From the NCBI GenBank assembly GCA_903813345.2, contig CAIIXF020000001.1, positions 16,885,915 through 16,949,914 on the forward strand: a stretch of 64,000 bases of DNA, given 5' to 3'. Origin of the DNA: Owenia fusiformis (lineage: Eukaryota > Annelida > Polychaeta > Sabellida > Oweniidae). Under the pieces are notes generated by a model. It searched no databases. It was given only the letters and a program-made list of their open reading frames with translations, and was not told where the DNA came from. Positions 1 through 12,900 of the stretch are shown in pieces. A program made the translations under genes and the position numbers. Every line of letters starts with the position of its first letter. The first letter of the stretch is position 1.

Positions 1-868
1 GTATTGAGCCTTTCTGTGAACATATTGCTTGCAATTTGTTATCCCCCTATATGACACAAACCTTAAACTAAAACCAATAGCTAGTTGAATACACAGGTTG
101 ATCTGACACTAACAAGAAAATGATCATATTAATTTTCAGTAGATTGTAACTCATGACATTGAAGATCCTACTTATTTGAAGATTAGATCCACATTAGAAC
201 TGTCATATATCACATGACTTAATTCATTAGGTTTTCCTATTAGATCGAAAGGCATTGGTTTCAATTTTTATTATGGCATAATACGTCGCGTCTTTTTACC
301 ATATACTATATCGTACATTATAAAAATTTGATATCATTACTCAGGTGAAACAAGGACAAAACAAAATTATAGTAGCGGTTTCCCTAGAATTTCTCACGAC
401 GGTTAAATAAGTGAAAACAACAGGCAAAACTGACGGAAATCAAAAATTTAACATGAAAAAGTTGAAAAGTCCCTAAAAACAACAGGCAGGCGATTTTGTG
501 AAAACAACTGGTAAAAATCGCCTGTTGTCTACTGCTAATGAAACCCCTGAATACAATATAACAAAGATTAGTTTAGTTTGGCATGAGCTTAATACCATTT
601 ATACAGTATCCAATTTTTATAGGTTTAACTTGACTCAAAACTTGTTCTACTAATAAACAATTCCACTAGTGAATAGTAACTCAAGAAATAACGATCAATA
701 ACAGAACAAAAATTACTTACAACAATATAAGTCTTTCAATAAATCATTGGGGAGTATTAGTCTGGAGTCATTTTTTTCCTAATGAAATTCTCTAAATATT
801 TGGACAACTTAATGTTGTTTGTTTTGTTCAGAACTAAATTGTAGTGGAACTTGTAATTCTGTTTGCAG
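1..868. other. Upstream MYT1-like intron
   Basis: No exon is seen. A repeat fragment at about 476-550 (AAAATCGCCTGTTG ... CTGCTAATGAAA) also occurs at about 50609-50680. It contains the inverted pair CAGGCGATTTT/AAAATCGCCTG. Confidence 0.5.
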
Positions 869-931
869 GTGTCCAACTCCAGGGTGCACAGGTCAAGGTC
901 ATGTCACTGGCAAGTTTGCCCGGCATAGGAC
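869..931 (+). CDS. MYT1: MYT1-like exon: first C2HC finger (N-terminal two thirds)
   Basis: The exon follows an acceptor ending TTTGCAG and ends at GTAAGT. It encodes [18 protein letters not shown] with the two first cysteines and both histidines. The split codon AC|G gives Thr, and the finger is completed by LQGCP in the next exon. It enters in phase 2, so at least one more exon lies left of the window. Confidence 0.92.
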
Positions 932-3900
932 GTAAGTAGACTATTTACCTAATACTCTTATTCATACAGCTTACAACATACAACAGAAATGCCCATTACT
1001 TAATCATTCATTTACAAATAATGGTTCTCTTCTTATTAACCTCTTGACTACCTGGAGTGACGAGACTTCTCGTCACCTCAGAAATGACCTTGATACCCAG
1101 AGTGATGAGAAAATCTGTCACAAAATTGTTCACTAAAATTATTCTTATTTGAACAAGTTTCATCCAATTTACACAAAAATTGTTTTAAAACATGTCGAAA
1201 TGATCTCTGCCATCTAATTTTACGTAGTTGAGCATCTAAAGTTGTATTGGTATATAGTAAAATGTCAAAAGGTGACAAAAATGAAAAATTCTCTGGTTTC
1301 AACTGATTTCAGAGCCTGGGATTCAAGAGATTAAAAGTCCTCCTTTTTTAATTCAATTCAATTTATATAAGTAAACATTAAATCAAACATATTGTATTAT
1401 AATTGAGTATGAGTTACAAGGATGCAATTATTAGGTCACTTGATTAATATGACAATGTTGGTGTTTTTAGGCTTCAAGGCTGTCCATTCAGAGTCCACAG
1501 TGTATCTAGTCCACGGAAGAGAAAGACACCAAACATCCCAACCCAGTCTGATGAGGAACCTTCCCCTAAGAAGAGTAGGGGAAAATCCAGTCCTAAAGCT
1601 AAACAAGAAACAAATAAACCTGAACTGGAGGAAGCTAAGAAGGTTAAACATAAGGACAGTGATAAGGAAAATTATTCAGAGGCAGTCAAGCCCAAGGAAA
1701 GTGAAGAAAATGAAGTTAAGCCAGAGGAGGATGTCAGTGAGACTGTCGTAGATAAAGGTACACCTCTGATTGAAAATCCTCAAGAAGATTCTAAGATGAA
1801 ATCATTTGATGATGACAGTATGAATCAAGATGAAAGTGGGGAAACAGTCCCTGATAATGACTACCAGGAGCATGGTGATGATGGGAATGGATCTGACAAT
1901 GACGGCAATGGAAATATTGATGCCCATATTGAACAATTTGAGGACAGTGTAACTAACAATGATGACATATCCACAACAACTGTTGAATCCATGACTGAAC
2001 AATCCAATGGACTGGGAAATGATGTAGAAGATAAAAATCTCACTGAGGGTAAAGTCATTAATACTAATGATAACAGTCAGGAAGTCATTGGTGTCGCAAG
2101 TGTTTCTGTTGACACAGAAGAAGTCACAAATGTTACCATTGAAAAAGATGTTGAGAGTCCATATAGTGACAGAGATGAACAGACAGATCTTACTGCCTTG
2201 GAAGACGTAACAGATGACTTCAAGGAAACAGAATATGGTGAAAAAGATGACAATGCAACAACCACAGAGGAGAGTGTATCATTAGACAACTCTGTTGAAT
2301 CACAGTCTGAAGTTACAATTCATTCTGTTGCTAAAAAACTCATGTTTGACATGGAAATTCCAAGTGTCCCTAAGAAACAAATTGAAAAAGTCCCTATCAG
2401 GGATGATGGGGATAAAAAGGTGGAATCAGCAGATGATGAAGATGCTTCTAATAGCTCCACAGATCTAGATGAGGATCTGAAAAGTATAAGACAGACTGAG
2501 AGAGCATTGAGACATCTCTCTGGTGAATTAGAGGACTTTGAAGATGTGTTCAAGGAGGGAAAATCAAAGAAATCGAAGAAATCCAAAAAGAAGCAGGAAA
2601 TATCTAAATTATGTGTTGATGATATGGATTATGTTAAAGCAGAGGAAGGCAGTATTAATTCCAAAGCTGTTCATGATAATGTAGATGGTGCAGTTGCATT
2701 GGAAGATATAGCTCCTGAAATGCATAGTAGTCAAGACTCAGGAATACAGGAGGACCTCAACGGCAAACCAGACATCCTCAACACATCCAGTACAAGTGAT
2801 GAACTGGAAACATTGTTAAAGATAGAACAGGAATGTACACAGATCCAGTCACTGGTTCAACAGCAAAGTAGCGAGCTTGCAGAATTGGAATCTCAGGCAA
2901 TAATGAAACAGAAAGAAGGCGCTGACATTCAAGGTGCTGAGATACTCTCCAATTTGTCCAATATTGATGCTCAGAAACAGACAGTCGTATCTGACCCCCT
3001 TGCAGTACTTGGTGCTATAGCTGAGAGCACCCTGGCTCAGCATAATCTACAAAGTGCCATACAACAACAATCAAACATAAATGACTCCAATGTTTCACAT
3101 GTTGCACCAGCTACAACAATATCAGACAGTGAAAAGGAAAATCAAAATACATCAATGAAGGTTATCCCTGTAAATACAGTCTGTCCTAATGAGGAATTGA
3201 CACCTCCTGTCCTGGAACCTCAAAACTCGAATTTCCAAGTTCAAACAGTGAAGTTACCAGTTCAAAATGTTGTACTGAATAACAGACCCAATGAGGATTC
3301 AAACACTAACATGCAGGTTCATAACCCTCCTGGAGATGTTATCCAGAGTAACATCAGTGAAGAGGTGTGTATCAAAGATGAACGATCAGTTGAGCCCACA
3401 GCTGAAAATGGTTCTGTTAACCCTGGATTTACTGTACTGGCTGAGTGGACCGTTCCAACAACTCTGATAGAGTCCGGTCCCCAGGAAGAACCCATGGCTA
3501 TTGCTGCAACAGAGGCGACTCAGATTACAAATCTCGGTTTAGAGAATAGCTCCCAAAATGGAACTCCTAAACATGAGACCTATGGAGGTAAGCTAAAATG
3601 AATGTGATTGGTTAATGATGAATCATGTGACCAAATTACCATTATAATATATTCTTGATCCGGTTGCTGAAAGTGTTAATTGTCTTTCAAAAGCTATGGG
3701 TTGGCTATGAAACCAGATCATTAGCAAAATAACTGAACTAACTTATAACCCTTATCCTTCTGATTTAAAATGGCGAAAATTGTCATTATAGGTGCGTATA
3801 TTGCAGGTGAGCCGTATGCCGGAAAGTGCCCCACAGCAGACTGTGATGGTACTGGACACATAACTGGACTCTACTCACATCATAGGAGGTAAGCTATACA

Positions 3901-6900
3901 TACAGGACATTACTCAACTTACTTTAAAAAGGGAGAAGCAGAGTGACACCTTGGCCCTATTCTTGTATTTAAATCTGTTGTTTGGATTCGGTGGTTGGCG
4001 TTCGGTATCTGTAGCAAATGGCAGGTGGTGACATTTTGCATGTTAATGCCTTGTTATTCCTTGCTGAAGCAGAAATGCATAATGTTTTTAAAGCCTTCAA
4101 ATTTTCTATTTTCCACAAAATTCACTCTGACTGAAGGCAAGGAGTTGAGCCTATGTCCTTTGTAAGTTTTGAAAATGAACACACTATGTTGAATCTTGAG
4201 TCCTGTCTTATATCTACCGCCTTTGTTTCAACCTACATGATTGGTTAATGTACTGTATTATCCACTTGCAGTTTATCTGGATGCCCAAGGAAGATAAAAA
4301 TCGGGGACACTGAAATGTTACCAGGTTCTGCTAATTATATCCTACGCTGCCCTACTCCTGGATGCAATGGTCGAGGTCACATTAACAGCAATAGGACTAC
4401 ACACAGAAGGTAAGTTGTATTCTCCACTACTTGTATTCTCCACTCCTTGTATTCTCCACTCCTTGTATATATGTTTCACAAACAACAAAAACTGGCAGAC
4501 AAAGGCTTGGCAACAATCCATAGTGAACCATTTTTGGCTTTCTTAAGTTTTATCATATTGATGTGTTTAAAATATCACCCAGAAATTGAATTTTCAGAAT
4601 TTTTGTTATCTTCGTCTTCTGCTAATGGACATGTGTCCATTTGTTTGTCTGGGCAGTTGTCACTTAAATCAAATCTTGTTATCAAAATTCCATGAAAATC
4701 ACTTTCCTATTCCACTTTAAAATTTAACAGGTTCGATTGAAGCAATGTTTTCCTTTCATTGTAAATATTTACTTCACACTGGGGCAGGCTGTTCCTAAAA
4801 TTATGTAGATTTTAAAAATCGACCCATTCAAAACTGTCACGTAAACGCTGATTGAAAGAATAATTCTTTCCTACATGATCATATATTTGTGTATATTTGC
4901 AGCCTATCTGGGTGCCCATTGGCAGCCATGGGGCGGATGGCGGCTCAGAAAGCTAAGCAAAATGAAGGTAACAGTCCAACACCATTTTTTAAGTACAAAT
5001 AAACCCCTAGGTTACATATACTAACTTCGCTCAAGAGATTTTCTCAACGCTGGTTCCCACGTGCATTTTATAGTTTGAAAGGGAGGGAGGGGGTAGTTAT
5101 TATCACACTTTGAAAAGGTACTATATTGTTGTCGTATTTTGATGATGGGTGGTCATTTGGGCGGCTGCCACATGAGTTTTGTTTTATTTAGTCTATTATA
5201 GACAATTTGCAAATTTACAAAATTCGTCCAGAAGATGTGTTTTTTAGTTCTCGTAGCATCATTAGGGGTTTATTTATACTCTACATTATCTTGATTGACA
5301 TTGTCGTACATTTTTTGATTATTTTGATCATATCTTATTATTGCTTTTACTAGTTCAATTAGAAGTTCTAGATTTTGTTTATTTGTTTTGATTATATGTA
5401 ATATTAGTATAGTAGGAACAAGGGGTTCCCATGCACCCATAAGGTGTGAATAAGTTACATACATTTTTGTAATTCCTAGGGTGTCTATTTAATGAATTTA
5501 TTTGTTAACATTGCCAACTAATGTCCCATAGTACTTTTATGGCGGCATTCAGTTACCATGGTTACGCATTTTTAGACATCTTACCTTGGTATCTTAAATC
5601 ATTTGTAGCTCTGTCATTATTTAGTCTATAGAAATGATATTGGTACCAAATTAAACCTCGTTAAATTTCCAATAAATTTCTGATATTCAATTATGCAAAT
5701 TATCTAATTTGCATAAATTATGACGTCATCAATCTATTTTTGGTTCAGAATTTCCAACTATAGCAACAAATCTATTAGAACTGAGGCCGTATGGCAAAAT
5801 TTCTGAAAGGTTTTGTCCTTTATTCTATTAGTAGAAGGTATAAGCAACATAAAAGTGAAAACAGATTCAAAATTGAATCAGTATTACGAAAGTTATGTAA
5901 CTTTCGAGGCAGCTATCGTGAATGTCATTATTTGACAATAATATACATTACATCTTACCTTGGAGTCTTGAATCAATGTAGCTTCGCCATTATTTGGTCT
6001 ATAGAGATGATATTGGTATCTGATTAAACCTTACTAAATTTACTATATGGTTACAATATTAAGTTATGCAAATTAGCTAATTTGCATTAATTGTGACGTC
6101 ATCAATCCATTTTTGGTTCAGAATATCCTAGTATAGCAACATATCTATTAGAACTGAGGCCGTATGACAGAATGTGTGCATAGTTTTGTCCCTTATTTGA
6201 TGAGTGGAAGATATAAGCAACATTAAAGAGACAACAAATCTTCAAAATTGGATCAGAATTAACAAAATTATCCAGCTTTGGAGGCAGCTACTGTGAACGT
6301 CATTGTTTGACAATTATAAAAAGAATATTAAATTAACAAAAAAAGTAACAACCATTGTTGTTTCAGTCTTATTGAGTAAAAATGTGCATGTATAGAACTG
6401 AACTAATAAGTATGTGGAAAGGTTACATGCATTTTGACTATCATTCACAGGGGTCAAAACGGTTATCTCGACCCTGTATATTAAAGATCCAATCTTATAA
6501 TTTACCATGCACTTTCAATGATTCATATAAATAGTATACATATAGTCTGATTTTCATCGTATTCTTCATATTCTTGATTCTTAAAGCATCTGAAGTATAT
6601 AGCATGATTAGAAGTGAAGATGATTCATCATATGGTTTATGTTATATTTCTAACATTTCAGATGCTATGGTAACATCACTTGATAATGAGGTTTTTACAT
6701 TTCAGGTTCTTAATGAGTTAAAAGGAAGTTATTCTCCCTTTGCTTTAGAGATAAATAGTCGCATGAATTTGTTTGGAAAAATTATAACTTAATTAATTTA
6801 ACCCCCCCCCCCCTGACAGCCCCCATATTTGAAGATTTTGGTGAAACCTGGCAAAATACATTAATTATTAGGTTCCAGAAGCCCCTAGAAGCTATATGAT

Positions 6901-9900
6901 GGCCCCCAGTGGCCCAAAGTGGCCCCCAGAAGCTATACTGTGCTCCCCAGAAGCTATATGTTGGCCCCCAGAAGCTGAATAGTGGCCCTCAGGAGCTATA
7001 CGGTGGCTCCCAGAAGCTATACAGGAAACCCTGTGGCGCCCAGGAGCTATACGATGGCACCCAGAAGCTATACAGGGGCCCCCAGTGGCCCCAAAAAGCT
7101 ATATGGTGGCCCCCAGAAGCTATACTATGGCCCCCAGAAGCTATACAAGGGCCCCCAGAAACTATTCTATGGTCTCCAGAAGCTATATGGTGGCCCCCAG
7201 TGGCCCTCGGAAGCTATATGATGGCCTCCAGAAGCTAATTAGTGGCCCCCAGGAGCTATACGGTGGCTCCCAGAAGCTATACAGGGGACCCCAGTGGCCC
7301 CAAGAAGCTAAACGATGGTCCCCAGAAGCTATACAGGAGCCCCAAAAAGCTACATGATGGCCCCCAGAATCTATATGATGGCTCCCAGAAGATGTGAAGG
7401 GCCCCCAGTAGCCCCTAGAAGCTATACGGTGGCCCCCAGTGGCCCTCATAGGCTATATGATGGCCCCCAGAAGCTATACAGGAGCCCCAAAAAGCTACAT
7501 GATGGCCCCCAGAATCTATATGATGGCTCCCAATGGCTCCCAGAAGATGTGAAGGGCCCCCAGTAGCCCCTAGAAGCTATACGGTGGCCCCCAGTGGCCC
7601 TCATAGGCTATATGATGGCCCCCAGAAGCTAAATAGTGACCCTCAGGAGCTATATGGTGGTTCCCAGAAGCTACAAAATGGCCCCCAGAATCTATATGGT
7701 GGCTCCCAATGGCTCCCAGAAGCTAAAAAAGGCCCCCCAGTAGCCCCTAGAAGCTATACGGTGGCCCCCAGTGGCCCCGAAAGCTATAAAGTGGCCCCCA
7801 GAAGCTATACAGGGGCCTACAGTGGCTCCCAGAAGCTATACGATGGCCCCCAGAAGCTATGCAAGGGCCTGCAGAAACTGTACTGTAGCCCCCAGAAGCT
7901 ATACAGGGGCCCCCAGTGGCTTCCAAAAGCTATACGATGGCCTCCAGAAGCTATACAGTGTCTCCAATGGGCCACCATATAGCTTTGGGGGCCACCGTAT
8001 AGCTTCTAGGGGCTAGTGGGGGCCATGTATAGCTTCTGGGAGCCATTGGGGGCCATCATATAGATTCTTGGGGCCATCGTGTAGCTTCTGGGGGCTGCTG
8101 TATAGCTTCTTGGGGCCACTGGGGTTCCCTGTATAGCTTCTGGGTGCCACCATATAGCTCCTGGGGGCCACTACTTAGCTTCTGGGGGCCATCATATAGC
8201 TTCTGAGGGCCACTGGGGGCCACCATATAGCTGCTGGAGACCACAGTATAGTTTCTGGGGGCCCTTGTATAGCTTCTGGGGGCCATCGTATACCTTCTGG
8301 GGGCCACTTGGGGCCCCTGTATAGATTCTTGGGGCCACTGGGGGCCATCATATAGCTTCTGGGGGCTTCTGGAACATAATAATTAATGTATTTTGCCAGG
8401 TTTCACCAAAATCTTCAAATATGGGGGCTGTCAGGAGGGGGTTAAATTAAGTTATAATTTTTTTTAACAAATTCATGTGACCATTTTTCTCTAAAGCAAA
8501 GGGAGAATAACTTTCTTTTAACTCATTAAGAACCTGAAATGTAAAAACCTCATTATCAAGTGATGTTACCATAGCATCTGAAATGTTAGAAATATTACAT
8601 AAACCATATGATGAATCATCTTCACTTCTAATCATGTTTTATACTTCAGATGCTTTAAGAATCAAGAATATGATGAAAATCAGACTATATGTATACTATT
8701 TATATGAATCATTGAAAGTGCATGGAAAATTATAAAATTGGATCTTTAATATACAGGGTCGAGATAACCGTTTTGACCCCTGTGAATGATAGTCAAAATA
8801 CATGTAACCTTTCCACATACTTATTAGTTCAGTTCAATACATGCACATTTTTACTCAATAAGATTGAAACAACTATGGTTGTTACTTTTTTTGTTAATTT
8901 AATATTCTTTTTATAATTGTCAAACAATGATGTTCACAGTAGCTGCCTCCAAAGCTGGATAATTTTGTTAATTCTGATCCAATTTTGAAGATTTGTTGTC
9001 TCTTTAATGTTGCTTATATCTCCCACTCATCAAATAAGGGACATTATTATATCACAACCTAGCTAGCGGCAGTATGATTGGTCAAAATCGGGTCACATGT
9101 CGTGGGATATCTGGCGATATTCAATGGCAATGCTAATCAGATAAGACAACCGTGAGATATCTAGCGATATCCCACGCTCCCGGGAATTTTCAAAGATTTT
9201 GTTTTCGTTCAGTGTAAATAATTTAGTTCAGTGTAAGTCAAAATGGCAGACGAACCGAGTAGATTCAATGTATTTCAATGTTAACCTATGACTTAATAAT
9301 ATTAGGGATGTTTTGCTAGACAGTGATATAATAAAACAAATATTTCACTCTATTTTCGGTGAATACCTGTAGCACTTTCACAAGGTGATATTCCACTTGC
9401 CCTTCGGGCTTCGTGGAATATCACTTGTGAAAGATGTACAGGTATTCACCTCAATAGAGTGAAATATTTGTTCAAAACTATGCACACATTCTGTCATACG
9501 GCCTCAGTTCTAATAGATATGTTGCTATACTAGGATATTCTGAACCAAAAATGGATTGATGACGTCACAATTAATGCAAATTAGCTAATTTGCATAACTG
9601 AATATTGTAACCATATAGTAAATTTAATAAAGTTTAATCAGATACCAATATCATCTCTATAGACCAAATAATGGCGAAGCTACATTGATTCAAGACTCCA
9701 AGGTAAGACGTAATGTATATTATTGTCAAATAATGACATTCACGATAGCTGCCTCGAAAGTTACGTAACTTTCGTAATACTGATTCAATTTTGAATCTGT
9801 TTTCATTTTTATGTTGCTCATACCTTTTACTAATAGAATAAAGGACAAAACCTTTCAGAAATTTTGCCATACGGCCTCAGTTCTAATAGATTCGTTGCTA

Positions 9901-12900
9901 TAGTTGAAAATTCTGAACCAAAAATAGATTGATGACGTCATAATTTATGCAAATTAGATAATTTGCATAATTGAATATCAGAAATTTATTGGAAATTTAA
10001 TGAGGTTCAATTTGGTACCAATATCATTTCTATAGACCAAATAATGACAGAGCTACAAATGATTTAAGATACCAAGGTAAGATGTCTAAAGATGCGTAAC
10101 CATGGTAACTGAATGGCACCATAAAAGTACTATGGGACATTAGTTGGCAATGTTAACAAATGAATTCATTAAATAGACACCCTAGGGATTACAAAAATGT
10201 ATGTAACTTATTCACACCTTATGGGTGCATGGGAACCCCTTGTTCCTACTATACTATATAAGGAACATAAACTGACAAACAGGCTGTATGTATGTTGTTG
10301 AATATACCCCAATAATATCATCCAAAAGACTGTGTACCCAAATAAGCAGAGAGAATAAGTGGTACTATCAGCTGTATGAAGGTATAAGGGGGATATATCC
10401 ACCAACATACACTTTGCTCTGAGGTCTTTTATTACAATTATAACATGACTTATCAGTTCAAATGAACAAAAAGGATGAAATAAAATTTGAATCAATTTTA
10501 GAATTTATCTTGATAATTCTGATATCTAGAAGTCATGTTATAGTAATAGATGATAGATAATGCTATTGTTTGTTTTGTAAATTGATGTAGTTTTTGTAAT
10601 GTGTGATAGAGAAATGCATGGTGTTTAGTGTCATGTTTTTAAGGATTACATATTTCATATGAATTTTTACCGTTGTGCATTTTTGCTTGGTACAGTGCAG
10701 TGCACTGCCCAAAAACTAATCAGATAAGTATTTGGTCCATATGTATTGACTATTGAATGGTTATGAATTCGCACATGGCTATTCTAGCAAATCCAAATAA
10801 TCCACCCAAGATCATTTGTTAAATTGTTTTCAAAGTGACAACTTGACTCTACAGATTGAAATTGATACTTTGCCAACTTGACCCTTGCAAAAGTTTCATT
10901 TAAAATATGTTCCTTTAGTGATTCGCATCTTTTAGATGATTTCATAGAAAATATTTTGCAGTACAGTGTGTGAAAAGAATTTAAGCCCAAGACTCAATGT
11001 ATTGTGGCTGATTCTACTCAGGTGTTTCCTAAACTTGATTATGTGAATCTTGTGCAAAGTCTGAAATAACACCTTTTTGAAAAATGATAATCAGTTCACA
11101 ATGCACAATTCTTAAATGAACAAAATGGGTCAGCTGTATGTTAGACTGACTTTACTCTAGGTCTGGTGGATTACACATACGACTCAATATTATAGGGGAG
11201 GGGTTTAATTTGCATGTTTAATGTTGCACTGTTTCCTCACCATGCATTTCGCAAATGTCACACTATAGAACATTCCAACACATCCTACCATACTACTGAA
11301 CCTGTGAATAGTAATGCATTAATCAGGAGTATGAGATTAATGTTGAAATGTACTGTATCCTGAATGAATTTTCAAACGATGTATTTCAATATGGAAGATT
11401 TTGAATTAATTTAATCTACATCTTTTGATTATTTAATATCAATTTTGATTTTGTATGTTGTTCCTTATTAGACTCCAGATTGAAAATCTGGAGTCTATTG
11501 CTTTTGCCAGTTTTCTTATTATTCTTTCTTTCCGCGATTTCTCAGCAACTAGAGGGACTTTCTGAAATCTGCTTACATAGTTAGAAAGGTAATGAGACCT
11601 AGTTTCCCGGAAATTAGGTCAAATTTTTATCTAGGTCAAAGGTCAAAATCTAGGTCAAATTATCATTTTGTGAATTATCTTTGTCATTTTTCAATATTTT
11701 TTCAAAATTTTTTTTTTAACGTGTAGCCAAGAAAAAGACGATTCGACAGTGAGTTATTAGTTTTTTGATTACTTCTACCGATTTTGAGATATTGCGTCCG
11801 GAAAGTAGGTCAAACGAAAAAGTTCTCCAAATTCAACGTATGAGTCATGAAATAAGTGTAAAATTTCCTCAGGAATCCAAATCTGCAAACCAAATTTTGA
11901 TCCGACTTCCGGTTCGGAAGCTATAGCGTTTTGAAATCGCTAAATTTGGTGCCCATGTTAAGCCAATGGGAAAAAAGACTTTTTCGAAGTGTAAAATACA
12001 AGATATAGACTGAGCACAGCTTAACATAATGAATGCCTATAAAAGAAGGGGACCTCAAAAGCTACCTAGCTTCAAAATTTGGACACCAAAATGCCTAGGT
12101 CAAAATCTAGGTCAAATTCATAGTTTTTCCTTATTTTTACGATTCTGACACTACACTTTAATAATTTGCTTCAAAATTTTGTATACAGGTAGCAAAGAGT
12201 GTACTAATAGTGTTAGCCTTTTGCCGTCAGAAAGTATTTTGACCCACTTTTGAGATATGGTGTCCGAAAAGTAGGTCAAAATAAAAATTTCTCATAATTT
12301 AACATATGAGCTATGAGTTAAGGGTAGAATTTTCTCAGGAATCCGAATCTGCAAACCAAATTTCAATCCGACTTTTCGTTGGGAACTTATGGCGTTTTGA
12401 AAGCTCAAAAATCGCTAATTTTGGTGCCCCATGTTATGTCAATGAGAAAAAAGATTTTTTTGAAGTGTAAAATACCAGATAAGGACTGAGTACAGCTTAA
12501 GATTCTGAAAGTCTATAAAAGAAGGGGACCTGGAAGGCTATCTAGCTTTAAAATTTGGACACCAAAATCCCTAGGTCAAAATCTAGGTCAAATACATAGT
12601 TTTTCCTTATTTTTGCAATTCTGGCACTACACTTTTAGGATTTGCTTCAAAATTTTGTATACAGGTAGCAAAGAGTGGGCTAATAGTGTTAGCCTTTTGC
12701 CGTCAGAGAGTATTTTGACCCACTTTTGAGATATGGTGTCCGAAAAGTAGGTCAAAATAAAAAATTCTCCAAATTTTACATATGAGTTATGAATTAAGGG
12801 TAGAATTTTCTCAGGAGTCCGAATCTTTAAACCAAATTTCAATCTAACTTCTGGTTAGATAGTTATAGCGGTTTGAAGTCTCGAAAAGTCGATATGATGA

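Larger units (their letters stand above)
5406..10255. mobile_element. Large foldback (inverted-duplication) element with minisatellite core
   Basis: The left arm runs 5406 to about 6870 and reads inward; its reverse complement occupies about 8375-10255. Both outer ends carry AGTATAGTAGGAACAAGG and homology stops abruptly there. Arms match closely with few indels, except for a roughly 430-base insertion only in the right arm (9043-9473). The loop (6870-8375) is a 21-bp minisatellite that itself changes orientation near 7965. Each arm contains 2-3 copies of a 374-bp direct repeat. No transposase frame is seen; short frames in the arms have no recognised similarity. It resembles foldback-type elements in structure only. 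Confidence 0.85.

Noticed and set aside
6909-8307. Overlapping frames rich in Pro, Arg, Ser, Tyr and Gly in the minisatellite core
   Set aside because: They follow from a 21-bp repeat open in many frames on both strands. There are no splice borders that fit, and the array changes orientation.
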